Part shown: piece after piece, positions 22,365 to 33,018 of the stretch
How the letters are laid out: each line of letters begins with the position of its first letter
How positions within the stretch are numbered: the first letter of the stretch is position 1
Source: Telmatactis stephensoni
Taxonomy: Eukaryota > Cnidaria > Anthozoa > Actiniaria > Isophelliidae
Length of the DNA: 64,000 bases
NCBI GenBank assembly: GCA_029948255.1
Contig: JALIZF010001010.1
Span: 56,827 to 120,826, forward strand
Reading direction: 5' to 3'
Made by a program: the position numbers and the translations under genes
The notes under the pieces: generated by a model
Seen by the model: the letters and a program-made list of their open reading frames with translations, nothing else
The model's database searches: none
What the model was told of the DNA's origin: nothing

Positions 22365-24483
22365 GTCGTTTCGCCGACGTGCCAGTTCGCCGACGTCCAG
22401 TTCGCTGACAACTCAGGTCGATTCGCCGACGTGGTATGACCAGTTCGCCGACATCGTTTTTACTCAGTAAAAACCTTCTCACAAATCAACTAAGATTGAA
22501 AATAATAGAATTGAAGATGACTTGGCGACTTTTTTATAAAAGATTTTTGATGAATACGATTTTTCGATGAAACATCTCAATCCATAAACCCCGAAGTTTA
22601 TTCATCGCAGTAAAGTGACATATAGATTGGAAAACTCCTTTTCTAAGTCTTCTCTATATCTAGTTTTATTTGGTCCAAAGTACGTTATTATTCATTTCGT
22701 TGCAATAAAAAGTAAAGCGTGAGCAATCAGCTTGAATACCGTATAGTCCACCAAGTAACAGCAATGAGCACCGGGTAAATTTAGCAATGCCGATTTTATG
22801 CAGCGAAACCAATGCAGCAAGGAATATTAAAGCTAAAAACTGTTGGTGTAAACCATATATCTTAAAAAATGAAATAGAAACTTTCAAAAACTCTTGCGGT
22901 ATCTTTATAGTCAGTTTTTGTGGACAAGCTCATCAAGCTTCATTAATCCGCGTTGAACCGATTCGACTACGGTACTCATTCAACTTACCAATTTACATGA
23001 ATTCGAACGCATCGCCTTCTAATGCATCAAATAGAACGCGTAAAGTCTCATTTTGAATTATTCTTACTTCTTAAGACTTCTAAATCCTGTTCTTTTGTTG
23101 CCAAAATCCTAATTGCAACAGAAAAACGTACTGAATTTCTTACCACAAGTGATACGAAAAGGCTTGACGAGTCGGTTCGCCGACAGCGATTAAAACCTCT
23201 TTCACAAGTTTTTAAATTACAAAAACTTTGAATTTGGGGGACTCATCATGACATTATCTAATGATAAGGAATATCATGACTGTAAGCTGTTATTACGTTG
23301 TTATTCAGTAAAAAGAGGATAAGTGAAGAAAACTGAACTTGTCAGTACAGAGTCGGCCTGTGAACAATTCGCCGATGTGTTTATACTAGTGGATAGAACT
23401 TCGCTTCTACTGAACCAAATGGAACGCACAAAGGCTCATTTTAAAGTTCTTTTACTTCTAAAGACTTTTAAACCTGTTCTTTTGATGCCAAAATCCGTAA
23501 ACCGTACGTACTGAATTTCTTGCCGAAGGTGGTACAAAAGGACGCTTGATTCTTTGTTTATACTTGAAGAGTCGGTTCGCCGACAGTGATAAAAGTTTCT
23601 TTCACGAGTGTGAATTACAGAAGAATTACAATAAACTTTGACTTGGTGAGACTCATGATAAGAAATATCCTGACTTTTAAGTTATGTCATTACTTTGTTA
23701 TTAATTAGAGGAAAAGTAAAGAGAAAACTAACATTCACTTAGCGAATATAAACAGTCAGTGAGCAAACTCTTTCGGTACAGATAGTCAGTTCGCCGACGT
23801 AATGTCAATTAGAACTTTCGCTTCTACTGAACCAAATCGGGAACGCAAAAAGGCTTATTTTAAAGTTCTTTTACTTCTAAAGACTTTTAAACCTGTTCTT
23901 TTCCGAAACCGGTCTTGCATTAGCAACAGTTCTTCACGAACTGACAAGATGACTACACATATCCAAATCGCAGCCTCACTCTGCTAGCTTTAAGCCAGAA
24001 TTTCTGATTTTGATGCCTCGTCTTCAGACTCCACCTCGCTATCTATTAGCAAACCACGCCAGCGCAGTTTCATTACTGTCTTTCGAAATACACAGGAGTC
24101 AAAATCATAACAGAGCCTTACCAGAACATACATAAAGCCATCTATTACAGTGTCGCTAAGACATATTTTACCGGGCTTTTAGTATTCACGAAGCAAATCG
24201 ATCTGTTCAACAGTTTAACGAGCACTGAAATTCTTTCTTATGTCCGCGCCGTCTTCGATTAACATTCTAAAATCACTCGTGTGTGTTTTTAGTCTTTTTG
24301 CTAGACTCCTAAGAATGCCGTATTTGCTGACACAGAATCTAAATAGCAGCCAACAACTGGCTCAAAAACACCTATCCATAACACGCAACTAGTTATGGGC
24401 AACCGGTCAGCTAGACTGATTCCATAAGTCGGTCCCAGTTCGCTCTCTGACGATTTTTTTTTTCGCTCACGGGTCCGACTTAT
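22365..24483. repeat. Left arm of the giant inverted repeat
   Basis: The outermost 100 bp hold five TTCGCCGAC or TTCGCTGAC motifs; further copies occur near 23178, 23370, 23575 and 23790. The two GCTTCTACTGAACCAAAT blocks (near 23405 and 23820), each followed by GGCTCATTTTAAAG-type sequence, form internal direct repeats. Confidence 0.95.
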
Positions 24484-24802
24484 CTCATTCATCAGCCGTT
24501 GCTGTACAAACCAAAACGAGGCTCTTGAATACCTAATGAGCCGGAAGTAAAATTCCATAATTTTTCGCAAGTCATTTCAGCGTTTCTTTATTTCTACAAC
24601 TCGATGTTTTCTCATAAAAGTACTCCTATAAAGTTTGTTTAAATCGAGCTGAGGACGTTTGCAGTTCTCAGAAAGAAAAAAGAAGAATTGTGGGCACTGA
24701 GAATGAAGCTAGAGTTAGTTTACAATCTTTACGGCGTGAATCCAGGCAAAGATAACAACACACATCATGGAACATTCAAATTTTATTACAACATAAGCTT
24801 AC

Positions 24803-25257
24803 CACTGAGTTACACAATGAGCCTCATCAACATCAATACACCCTAGAGTATTTTTAAACTCCTTCGATGTAATTCCGGAGAGATAAACGGCTTATAACTG
24901 CAGAACTTGTTTCACGAGGGCATGACCAAAACCACTGGGCTTTGTCAGATAATATTACAATCATTACTAGCCTTGTATTTGCCAAATTTGGCCTCTTCTG
25001 TCACAGTGGAATCGTCTTCTCCTTCTCCGGTAAAGCCGGCAAAGGCAGCGGGAATCTAGTAACTTCCTAAAACTGTCCACTTGATCTTTCATCAAGGCGT
25101 CAAAGGCGATACAAAAATATTGCCGTTGCCGGCCTTTGCATCTAATAGATCAGGCAAAACGTTTTGCCGCATCCTGTGGGAAGATAAACAAACACGTCTT
25201 TCCCCTCTAGAACTTGTTCAATAGCTTTTCTTTGGAACGGCTTTAACGTTATCTTCG
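24803..25257 (-). pseudogene. RecQ-like DNA helicase fragment, decayed, in the foldback loop
   Basis: Minus-strand reading gives KITLKPFQRKAIEQVLEGKD and VYLPTGCGKTFCLIY (Walker A), then in another frame VSPLT and ALMKDQVDSFRK (motif Ia), and finally ITSKEFKNTLGCIDVDEAHC followed by VTQW (DEAH box, motif II). A splice donor (GTG|GTAAGC) follows at 24803. Family, motif order and spacing fit the N-terminal half of a RecQ helicase. At least two frameshifts and stops disable it. It could be captured host sequence or what remains of a helicase once encoded by the element. Confidence 0.85.
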
Positions 25258-25434
25258 TTTTAGATGGTAATTCATTTTCAAAAACAAAATGGCGTCTTAC
25301 CGGAAGTGAAGTTTCAGATCGGTATAATAAGACATAGTATGTGATTGGTCAAAATGTTTTGAATGGCATAACAAACGATTTCATTGGCTATCTCGTTTTT
25401 TCGAGATGCGGATCATTTCTGAGTATGTTTGCAA

Positions 25435-27553
25435 ATAAGTCGGACCCGTGAGCGAAAAAAAAAATCGTCAGAGAGCGAACTGGGACCGACTTATGGAATC
25501 AGTCTAGCTGACCGGTTGCCCATAACTAGTTGCGTGTTATGGATAGGTGTTTTTGAGCCAGTTGTTGGCTGCTATTTAGATTCTGTGTCAGCAAATACGG
25601 CATTCTTAGGAGTCTAGCAAAAAGACTAAAAACACACACGAGTGATTTTAGAATGTTAATCGAAGACGGCGCGGACATAAGAAAGAATTTCAGTGCTCGT
25701 TAAACTGTTGAACAGATCGATTTGCTTCGTGAATACTAAAAGCCCGGTAAAATATGTCTTAGCGACACTGTAATAGATGGCTTTATGTATGTTCTGGTAA
25801 GGCTCTGTTATGATTTTGACTCCTGTGTATTTCGAAAGACAGTAATGAAACTGCGCTGGCGTGGTTTGCTAATAGATAGCGAGGTGGAGTCTGAAGACGA
25901 GGCATCAAAATCAGAAATTCTGGCTTAAAGCTAGCAGAGTGAGGCTGCGATTTGGATATGTGTAGTCATCTTGTCAGTTCGTGAAGAACTGTTGCTAATG
26001 CAAGACCGGTTTCGGAAAAGAACAGGTTTAAAAGTCTTTAGAAGTAAAAGAACTTTAAAATAAGCCTTTTTGCGTTCCCGATTTGGTTCAGTAGAAGCGA
26101 AAGTTCTAATTGACATTACGTCGGCGAACTGACTATCTGTACCGAAAGAGTTTGCTCACTGACTGTTTATATTCGCTAAGTGAATGTTAGTTTTCTCTTT
26201 ACTTTTCCTCTAATTAATAACAAAGTAATGACATAACTTAAAAGTCAGGATATTTCTTATCATGAGTCTCACCAAGTCAAAGTTTATTGTAATTCTTCTG
26301 TAATTCACACTCGTGAAAGAAACTTTTATCACTGTCGGCGAACCGACTCTTCAAGTATAAACAAAGAATCAAGCGTCCTTTTGTACCACCTTCGGCAAGA
26401 AATTCAGTACGTACGGTTTACGGATTTTGGCATCAAAAGAACAGGTTTAAAAGTCTTTAGAAGTAAAAGAACTTTAAAATGAGCCTTTGTGCGTTCCATT
26501 TGGTTCAGTAGAAGCGAAGTTCTATCCACTAGTATAAACACATCGGCGAATTGTTCACAGGCCGACTCTGTACTGACAAGTTCAGTTTTCTTCACTTATC
26601 CTCTTTTTACTGAATAACAACGTAATAACAGCTTACAGTCATGATATTCCTTATCATTAGATAATGTCATGATGAGTCCCCCAAATTCAAAGTTTTTGTA
26701 ATTTAAAAACTTGTGAAAGAGGTTTTAATCGCTGTCGGCGAACCGACTCGTCAAGCCTTTTCGTATCACTTGTGGTAAGAAATTCAGTACGTTTTTCTGT
26801 TGCAATTAGGATTTTGGCAACAAAAGAACAGGATTTAGAAGTCTTAAGAAGTAAGAATAATTCAAAATGAGACTTTACGCGTTCTATTTGATGCATTAGA
26901 AGGCGATGCGTTCGAATTCATGTAAATTGGTAAGTTGAATGAGTACCGTAGTCGAATCGGTTCAACGCGGATTAATGAAGCTTGATGAGCTTGTCCACAA
27001 AAACTGACTATAAAGATACCGCAAGAGTTTTTGAAAGTTTCTATTTCATTTTTTAAGATATATGGTTTACACCAACAGTTTTTAGCTTTAATATTCCTTG
27101 CTGCATTGGTTTCGCTGCATAAAATCGGCATTGCTAAATTTACCCGGTGCTCATTGCTGTTACTTGGTGGACTATACGGTATTCAAGCTGATTGCTCACG
27201 CTTTACTTTTTATTGCAACGAAATGAATAATAACGTACTTTGGACCAAATAAAACTAGATATAGAGAAGACTTAGAAAAGGAGTTTTCCAATCTATATGT
27301 CACTTTACTGCGATGAATAAACTTCGGGGTTTATGGATTGAGATGTTTCATCGAAAAATCGTATTCATCAAAAATCTTTTATAAAAAAGTCGCCAAGTCA
27401 TCTTCAATTCTATTATTTTCAATCTTAGTTGATTTGTGAGAAGGTTTTTACTGAGTAAAAACGATGTCGGCGAACTGGTCATACCACGTCGGCGAATCGA
27501 CCTGAGTTGTCGGCGAACTGGACGTCGGCGAACTGGCACGTCGGCGAAACGAC
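25435..27553. repeat. Right arm of the giant inverted repeat
   Basis: Reverse complement of the left arm in full register; one visible difference near 27500 changes a codon in the shadow frames (Q versus R). Confidence 0.95.
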
Positions 27554-27559
27554 TTGTAT

Positions 27560-28600
27560 TCGAATTGAACCAAAACGTAACAGACAAACAAACTCGGGAG
27601 TATCAAAGCATGGTTTTACAGCGTGATATCTTGTTTATTAAAAGCGTTTTCCTTTATGAACCAAACAGTTTGAAATAATGAAGTTCAAAAACCAACTTTT
27701 GAGGTCGTCGATCGTTTGAATAAGTCTTTGATCATACTCACAAGCAAGTGGCGAGTTTGTCCTGATCTACAACAAATTTTCCTGATCGAAAAAAAACAAC
27801 AAACAAACTTTACAGCTAGGGCTAGGCAAAATCAGTAGAATTTAAGCCGCATCTACACGAACAAGTTTTCTTTGACAAGTAAAAAAAGACAAGCCATCTA
27901 CCCGAGCCTGAAGGAAGAATTAATTGGTAATGCTCGTTGTTATCTACACAAGCAAGCATTGTGTAGATGGGGCTTTACACACTTTACACTCAGAACTTGG
28001 TTGGATTTACTGAATGATACGTCTTAATAGCAGCTAAAACAGGATCCATGATCCAAAATCTGCACATCCAACAATAACCAGGCAATCACACTAGATCAAT
28101 TTCGTAGAAAGCGCGTTTATTATCATAAACATAATTTTGGACTCAAAACTCAACCAATAGTGTACAAAAACTTTTTTGGTTATAAACAGAACATAGCAAA
28201 TGAGCATAGCATCAAGGAGCCATGGACTTTTGACTCAGTTTTTGGCTCCTAAAAGAGTCGGTTTGTAACTCGTGTCAGTGTCGTCGGTCTGCCGGGCATC
28301 ACTGGCATCGCTTGGGCTGGTGTTTACTGTAAATGTGCACGAAGAGAGAGTGCAAAAACAGTGCTAGCTTACAACGAAGTGTTACCATGGTGACCGAATC
28401 TTTTCAGCCAGAAATAGCTCATCAACCGTTTGAAAATTTCCAACGCTTTAGAAAGCCTATAACGCCCGTAACTTTCTTTAAAATTCCAACCGTTGCGTTA
28501 GAAACCCGTACGGTTCGATCTCAGTGTTATCGGCCTCGCTAATTAATGACAAACTGACGAACCCACAGCCGGAAGAGAAAAGCCCACGAAATTAACTAAA
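27560..28600. other. No gene recognised; small MITE-like repeat
   Basis: TTAAGCCGCATCTACAC near 27842 and GTGTAGATGGGGCTTTA near 27959 form an approximate TIR of a 135-bp element. A repeat fragment near 28440-28530 matches 19477-19565. No exon was recognised. Confidence 0.4.
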
Positions 28601-28619
28601 AACGGTGAACAAGAGAAAA

Positions 28620-30147
28620 CAGAGGAATACATTGCTAAATCCCTACATTGTTTTAGGGAAGGTCTAGCAGGCAAAGAAATAAATGGGAGTTTGATCAGCT
28701 CCACGAACAAGATACTTTCAAAATATCGCATCTTGAAAACTGAAGATGACAAAGAAGCACTGTTGGCATCTGAGCGCGGTAAAGCTCGAGCATTGAATGA
28801 TCTTTTGATTTACCAAGAAGTGATCCTATAACTTATGAGGAAATAGAGAACATGGCATCTGATTTTTCTATACTATTTCACTCAAAGTTAGGAAACGGAC
28901 TGCAGTGCACCTGGGTAATAAGTCCAGAAGAGCTACCACCTCTATTACGTGATACAAACGATGCACAATTTTCAAAAATCCTACAAAGTGTTTATGGAAC
29001 GTTCAGTAAAAGTTCGAGAGGTCAAGTGTGAAGACCGTTTAGTCAGGACAGATCAAAACCAAACATCGCCGATGACACTTCCAGGCTGCGATGCGTACCA
29101 GCCGAAGATCTGTACGACGATGAGAATCCAAGCCCACTTGAAAATCTTTATAAGTCACTCTATGATATCCCCATTCCTGGAGAAACTCACCAAAGATGAG
29201 ATTGTCATCACTCCTGATGGTGATTGGTTTAAAGTCCCATTTGCAGCGCTGAAAGACCCGAATACCGGAAAGTTTCTTTCTGACACAAAGCGCATTCGCA
29301 TTGCACCGTCATTGACATCCCTAAAAGCTCTGCAAAAACGTTCAGTAGATTTCCACAGCAAGACAGGCGCACTGATAATTGGAAATCCTACAGTGGGTAA
29401 AGTGGTGTTCAGAGGAAAGGCAAGAGAGATCACTGATTTACCTTGTGCAGAACGAGAAGCTGAAATGATTAGTACCGTATTTACTCGAATAAGCGTCTCC
29501 CCCGAATAAGCGTCTCCCCGAATAAGCGCCCCCTTTGGACAAAAAAGGTTAATAAGCGCCTCCCCCGAATAAGCGCCTCCCCCGAATAAGCGCCCCCTTT
29601 GGACAAAAAAAAATTAATAAGCGCCTCCCCCGAATAAGCGCCTCGCACCTCGTTATAGTATACTAATACCAGTACTGTTGTAGTAGTATAACACTGATAT
29701 TATTGATATTAAAAGGAAAGCATACTTTGACAGTTGTGTAACAACATCTTTCTTTACATCTTTCTTTATTTGTGCCCATAAAGTTAATAAACAAAAGAGA
29801 AAGTATAATGAATAGTTAAAGGCACTGGCAATAACAAATAACTAAAAAGCTAAAAATCAGTGTACGCGTTTCCTCGCGCTGAATAAGCGCCTCCCTCAAA
29901 TAAGCGCCTCCCCCGAATAAGCGCCCCGTTTTAGACGTGAAAAATTTAATAAGCGCCAGGGCGCTTATTCGAGTAAATACGGTAATCTGCTTGGTGTTAA
30001 GCCATTCATAGGAACACAAGCCATCAAAGAAGTCATCATACAAAACCTAAGAGAAGGCGTGGCTATCATTTCATTTTGCAGCGCACGGAACTACTGATGG
30101 AGAGATATTCCTGACACCATCGACAACTGATGACTTCGAGCCACCTT
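28620..30147 (+). pseudogene. CHAT-domain (TPR28-like) pseudogene
   Basis: Recognisable blocks in order: ALLASERGKARALNDLLI (end of the TPR region), TYEEIENMASDFS with CTWVISPEEL (linker), then the CHAT core: WFKVPFAALKDPNTGKFLSD, RIRIAPSLTSLKALQKR, TGALIIGNPTVGKVVF, and after a frameshift HFAAHGTTDGEIFLTP with the catalytic His. CHAT is a caspase-clan (clan CD) protease-like domain. Stops and frameshifts separate the blocks, and a 508-bp MITE splits the CHAT core at 29475. The part that would hold the Cys motif is missing after 30147. No introns are seen across the blocks. Parent gene not in the window. Confidence 0.85.
29475..29982. mobile_element. 508-bp MITE with TA target duplication (Tc1/mariner-like)
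   Basis: Perfect 21-bp TIRs begin CCGTATTTACTCGAATAAGC. TA flanks both ends (29473-29474 and 29983-29984). Conceptual removal with one TA restores the CHAT reading EMISNLLGVKPF across the site, which proves the boundaries. Tandem AATAAGCGCCTCCCCCG units fill both ends. Confidence 0.93.
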
Positions 30148-30589
30148 AACTACCTATAAAAATGGACGCTAAATTTCAAAGTGGCCATTTTATAATTCAC
30201 AGAGTGTGGATTTACAAGCCAAGCACGAACACTTCAAAATAAGGCTGCATTTATATAGCAAACATATTATTATTGGCAACTCTTATCATATATAGTATTT
30301 TCTGTGTTTATTTAGAAGTCATTCAGCGACTTGCGCGCACACAGTCACTAACGCTTTGTTTTCTACATTGATTTTCAGACACTGACAAGCGGTCTCTTTC
30401 TGTTTTTGCGGTACGTAGCATCTCACGGGGATATGATGAGTTATCACAGCTTAAAAGGGGTCTGAGAAGGGCGGAATTATGGTGGAAACTTAATTGCTGG
30501 TATTGTATAAGCATGTCACCAAAGGGATATTAGCCATCTAGACTCCTTTTGAGCTGACAGCACTCATATATATTTGAAAACCTAATTAA

Positions 30590-31167
30590 CTCGGGCTAAC
30601 TGTGGTAGCTCGAGGTTTTATAGGTCTGCCGTTGGTTTTTCCTGTGTTTTTTCCGGTCGAAAATCTTGAAATTACCCAACAATTACTCTACAATAAACTG
30701 CTCTCATGAAATTTATGAAACTGCTCTCATAACTGATTTATATACATAGCGCCTATCCAAAATCTGCTCTAGGCGCTTTACAAAAACTGCGAACATAGGA
30801 TGACGCCTTGGGCTGCCGTACTATGATCATTAATTTTAAAATACACTATAAATTAATTACTGCACTACAAATTACTATACTACAAATTACTGTTTAAAAT
30901 TACAATCAAAACAATAAAATAAAAGTTCACTGATGCATGATGGCCGTTGGCTCAGTCAAGCTCATCCGCCCTTTGACAGGTCTTGTTTTTATTCCTGCTG
31001 GGTGTCATGCCACCCTCCTCACCAGAAAGAAGCGGGTGGGGGAGCCGGTTTAGACGCCGACGACCCGTCCATGTAGCAAGTAGTACTGGGTTACATGTTA
31101 CCAGTAGCAGGCTCCAGCCTGACCTGACCTATACCTAGTCGGGCTGCCTTACCTAGGGTAGCCCGAG
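30590..31167. mobile_element. Possible TTAA-flanked element (578 bp)
   Basis: TTAA then CTCGGGCTA at the left and TAGCCCGAG then TTAA at the right. The TIR is only about 9 bp. No protein is recognised inside; the interior has A/T-rich sequence and an AGGCGCTTTAC-type repeat fragment. Confidence 0.5.
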
Positions 31168-32139
31168 TTAACGTAGTTATGCGTCTTGTTTATAGTACTT
31201 CGATAATTTGTTAGCCTCAAAGAAATATTCAATTGAAATACTTCGTTTCCCGTTTTCCCTTCCCATCCATCTTGATCGAGATTCTTCATCGGCAGAGCAT
31301 CAGTTGATATTTTTTCTGGGTGTTCATGGATATTTCATTAACTGCTTGTATGCGTTTTTGTTTCTTATTTCTGACTAGAATAATATTATCGTCTACGTTT
31401 GGACTAGTACAACAATTCCCGATTCTTGTCCTTTTCTATGTAATTCAAACTAATATCATTTCTAAATCCAGAGTAATCAAGTTTAATCCTTTACAATCAA
31501 TGGGCGGCGCAGACGGGGGATTGGGGGGCTGAAGCGAAAGGGTCGGTCGTTTTCGAAATAAATTAATATGCACTACTAGATTCTCCTGTCACATACAACA
31601 AATCAATTATGAATCGTCACATCCAGCCACCAAAAATCAACGTTAATTATAACTACGGGAAAGTGTAACTGGTAGTCTCTAATTCCTATCGCATTTAGCT
31701 ATTTGCTAATCTCTTCCATCACTGAAATTGTCTTTTCTTTCTTTCCTTCCTATTTCTTTCTTTTTCTTTCTTTCGTACTTCTTACACTCTTTCTTTCTTT
31801 CTTTTTTTCTTTTGGTCAATCTCGCTTTCCTTTTAGAATGGAATGGCATACAATTGAATTTCAAAAGCAAAATCTCCTCTTAACATAAGCCCTCATAAAT
31901 ATTATAATTGACCTGCAAGTCCGGTTAGGGTTGGGAGTATATAGAGACTTAATTAATTTTGGATGTCAAAATTTGAACAAGAAAATGTCTCTGTGTCTGA
32001 ATAGTGGAAAAAAATACATTTTAATTGAGGTATTCTAGATTAGTTTCTTTATTGCCATACTTTATGACCTTGCCTTCTTTTACAACTTTTCCTTGTATAG
32101 TCAAAAAAATTAACTAGTCAGCAACTAATAACTATAAAT

Positions 32140-32905
32140 ACTTTTAGAGTACCCAAGGTACTATTGAAATATCATACTACACAGTTGCTATAGCAACGAA
32201 ACTAACATTAGAGTACCCAAGGTACTTGTTGAAATATCATACTACATAGTTGCTATAGCAATGAAACTAACATTAGAGTACCAAAGTACTTGTTGAAATA
32301 TCATACTACACAGTTGCTATAGCAACGAAACTAACATTAGAGTACCCAAGGTACTTGATGAAATATCATACTACACAGTTGCTATAGCAACGAAACTAAC
32401 ATTAGAGTACCCAAGGTACTTGATGAAATATCATACTACATAGTTGCTATAGCAACGAAACTAACATTAGAGTACCAAAGTACTTGTTGAAATATCATAC
32501 TACGCAGTTGCTATAGCAACGAAACTAACATTAGAGTACCCAAGGTACTTGATGAAATATCATACTACACAGTTGCTATAGCAATGAAACTAACAGAGTA
32601 CCCAAGGTACTTGTTGAAATATCATACTACACAGTTGCTATAGCAACGAAACTAACATTAGAGTACCCAAGGTACTTGATGAAATATCATACTACACAGT
32701 TGCTATAGCAATGAAACTAACAGAGTACCCAAGGTACTTGTTGAAATATCATACTACACAGTTGCTATAGCAATGAAACTAACAGAGTATAGTTACCCAA
32801 GGTACTTGTTGAAATATCATACTACACAGTTGCTATAGCAACGAAACTAACAGAGTACCCAAGGTACTTGTTGAAATATCATACTACACAGTTGCTATAC
32901 TTTCA
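32140..32905. repeat. Minisatellite, about 12.5 units of 57-67 bp
   Basis: Each unit contains AGTACCCAAGGTACT (palindrome AGTACC/GGTACT), AAATATCATACTACACA and GTTGCTATAGCAAC (14-bp perfect palindrome, X-box-like). Units vary by CATTAG presence and single bases. Copy B has 4 units at 58317-58570 and the relic has one at 53523-53577. It lies about 120 bp downstream of the gene A stop codon. Confidence 0.95.
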
Positions 32906-33018
32906 TTAGCATTCAGTTTTAAAATCATCTCCAAGCCCTGGCTATTGTAGCATTTGAAGCTAATTCTCGCTATTTCTACACCTCTTTACTAATTAAAGCC
33001 TTCTTTGCTTCACTCCAC

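Larger units (their letters stand above)
22365..27553. mobile_element. Giant foldback: 2,119-bp inverted arms around a 951-bp loop
   Basis: Left arm 22365-24483 and right arm 25435-27553. Paired positions always sum to 49918, both at the outer edge and at the inner edge, so the arms have no net length difference, and the spurious frames they encode are identical apart from about one base near the outer ends. Outer ends read GTCGTTTCGCCGACGTGCC. Each arm has at least nine TTCGCCGAC-like motifs, as expected of subterminal protein-binding repeats. No transposase is recognised. No target duplication was resolved. It is either a long-TIR (foldback-type) transposon or a recent inverted duplication; the clustered subterminal motifs favour a transposon. 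Confidence 0.85.

Noticed and set aside
22297..22482. Arg-rich frames in both foldback arms
   Set aside because: They arise from the repeated TTCGCCGAC motif; the same frames appear in mirror image in the other arm and have no known domain.
32140..32905. Possible CRISPR-like array
   Set aside because: The units are contiguous tandem copies with no unique spacers; this is a minisatellite.
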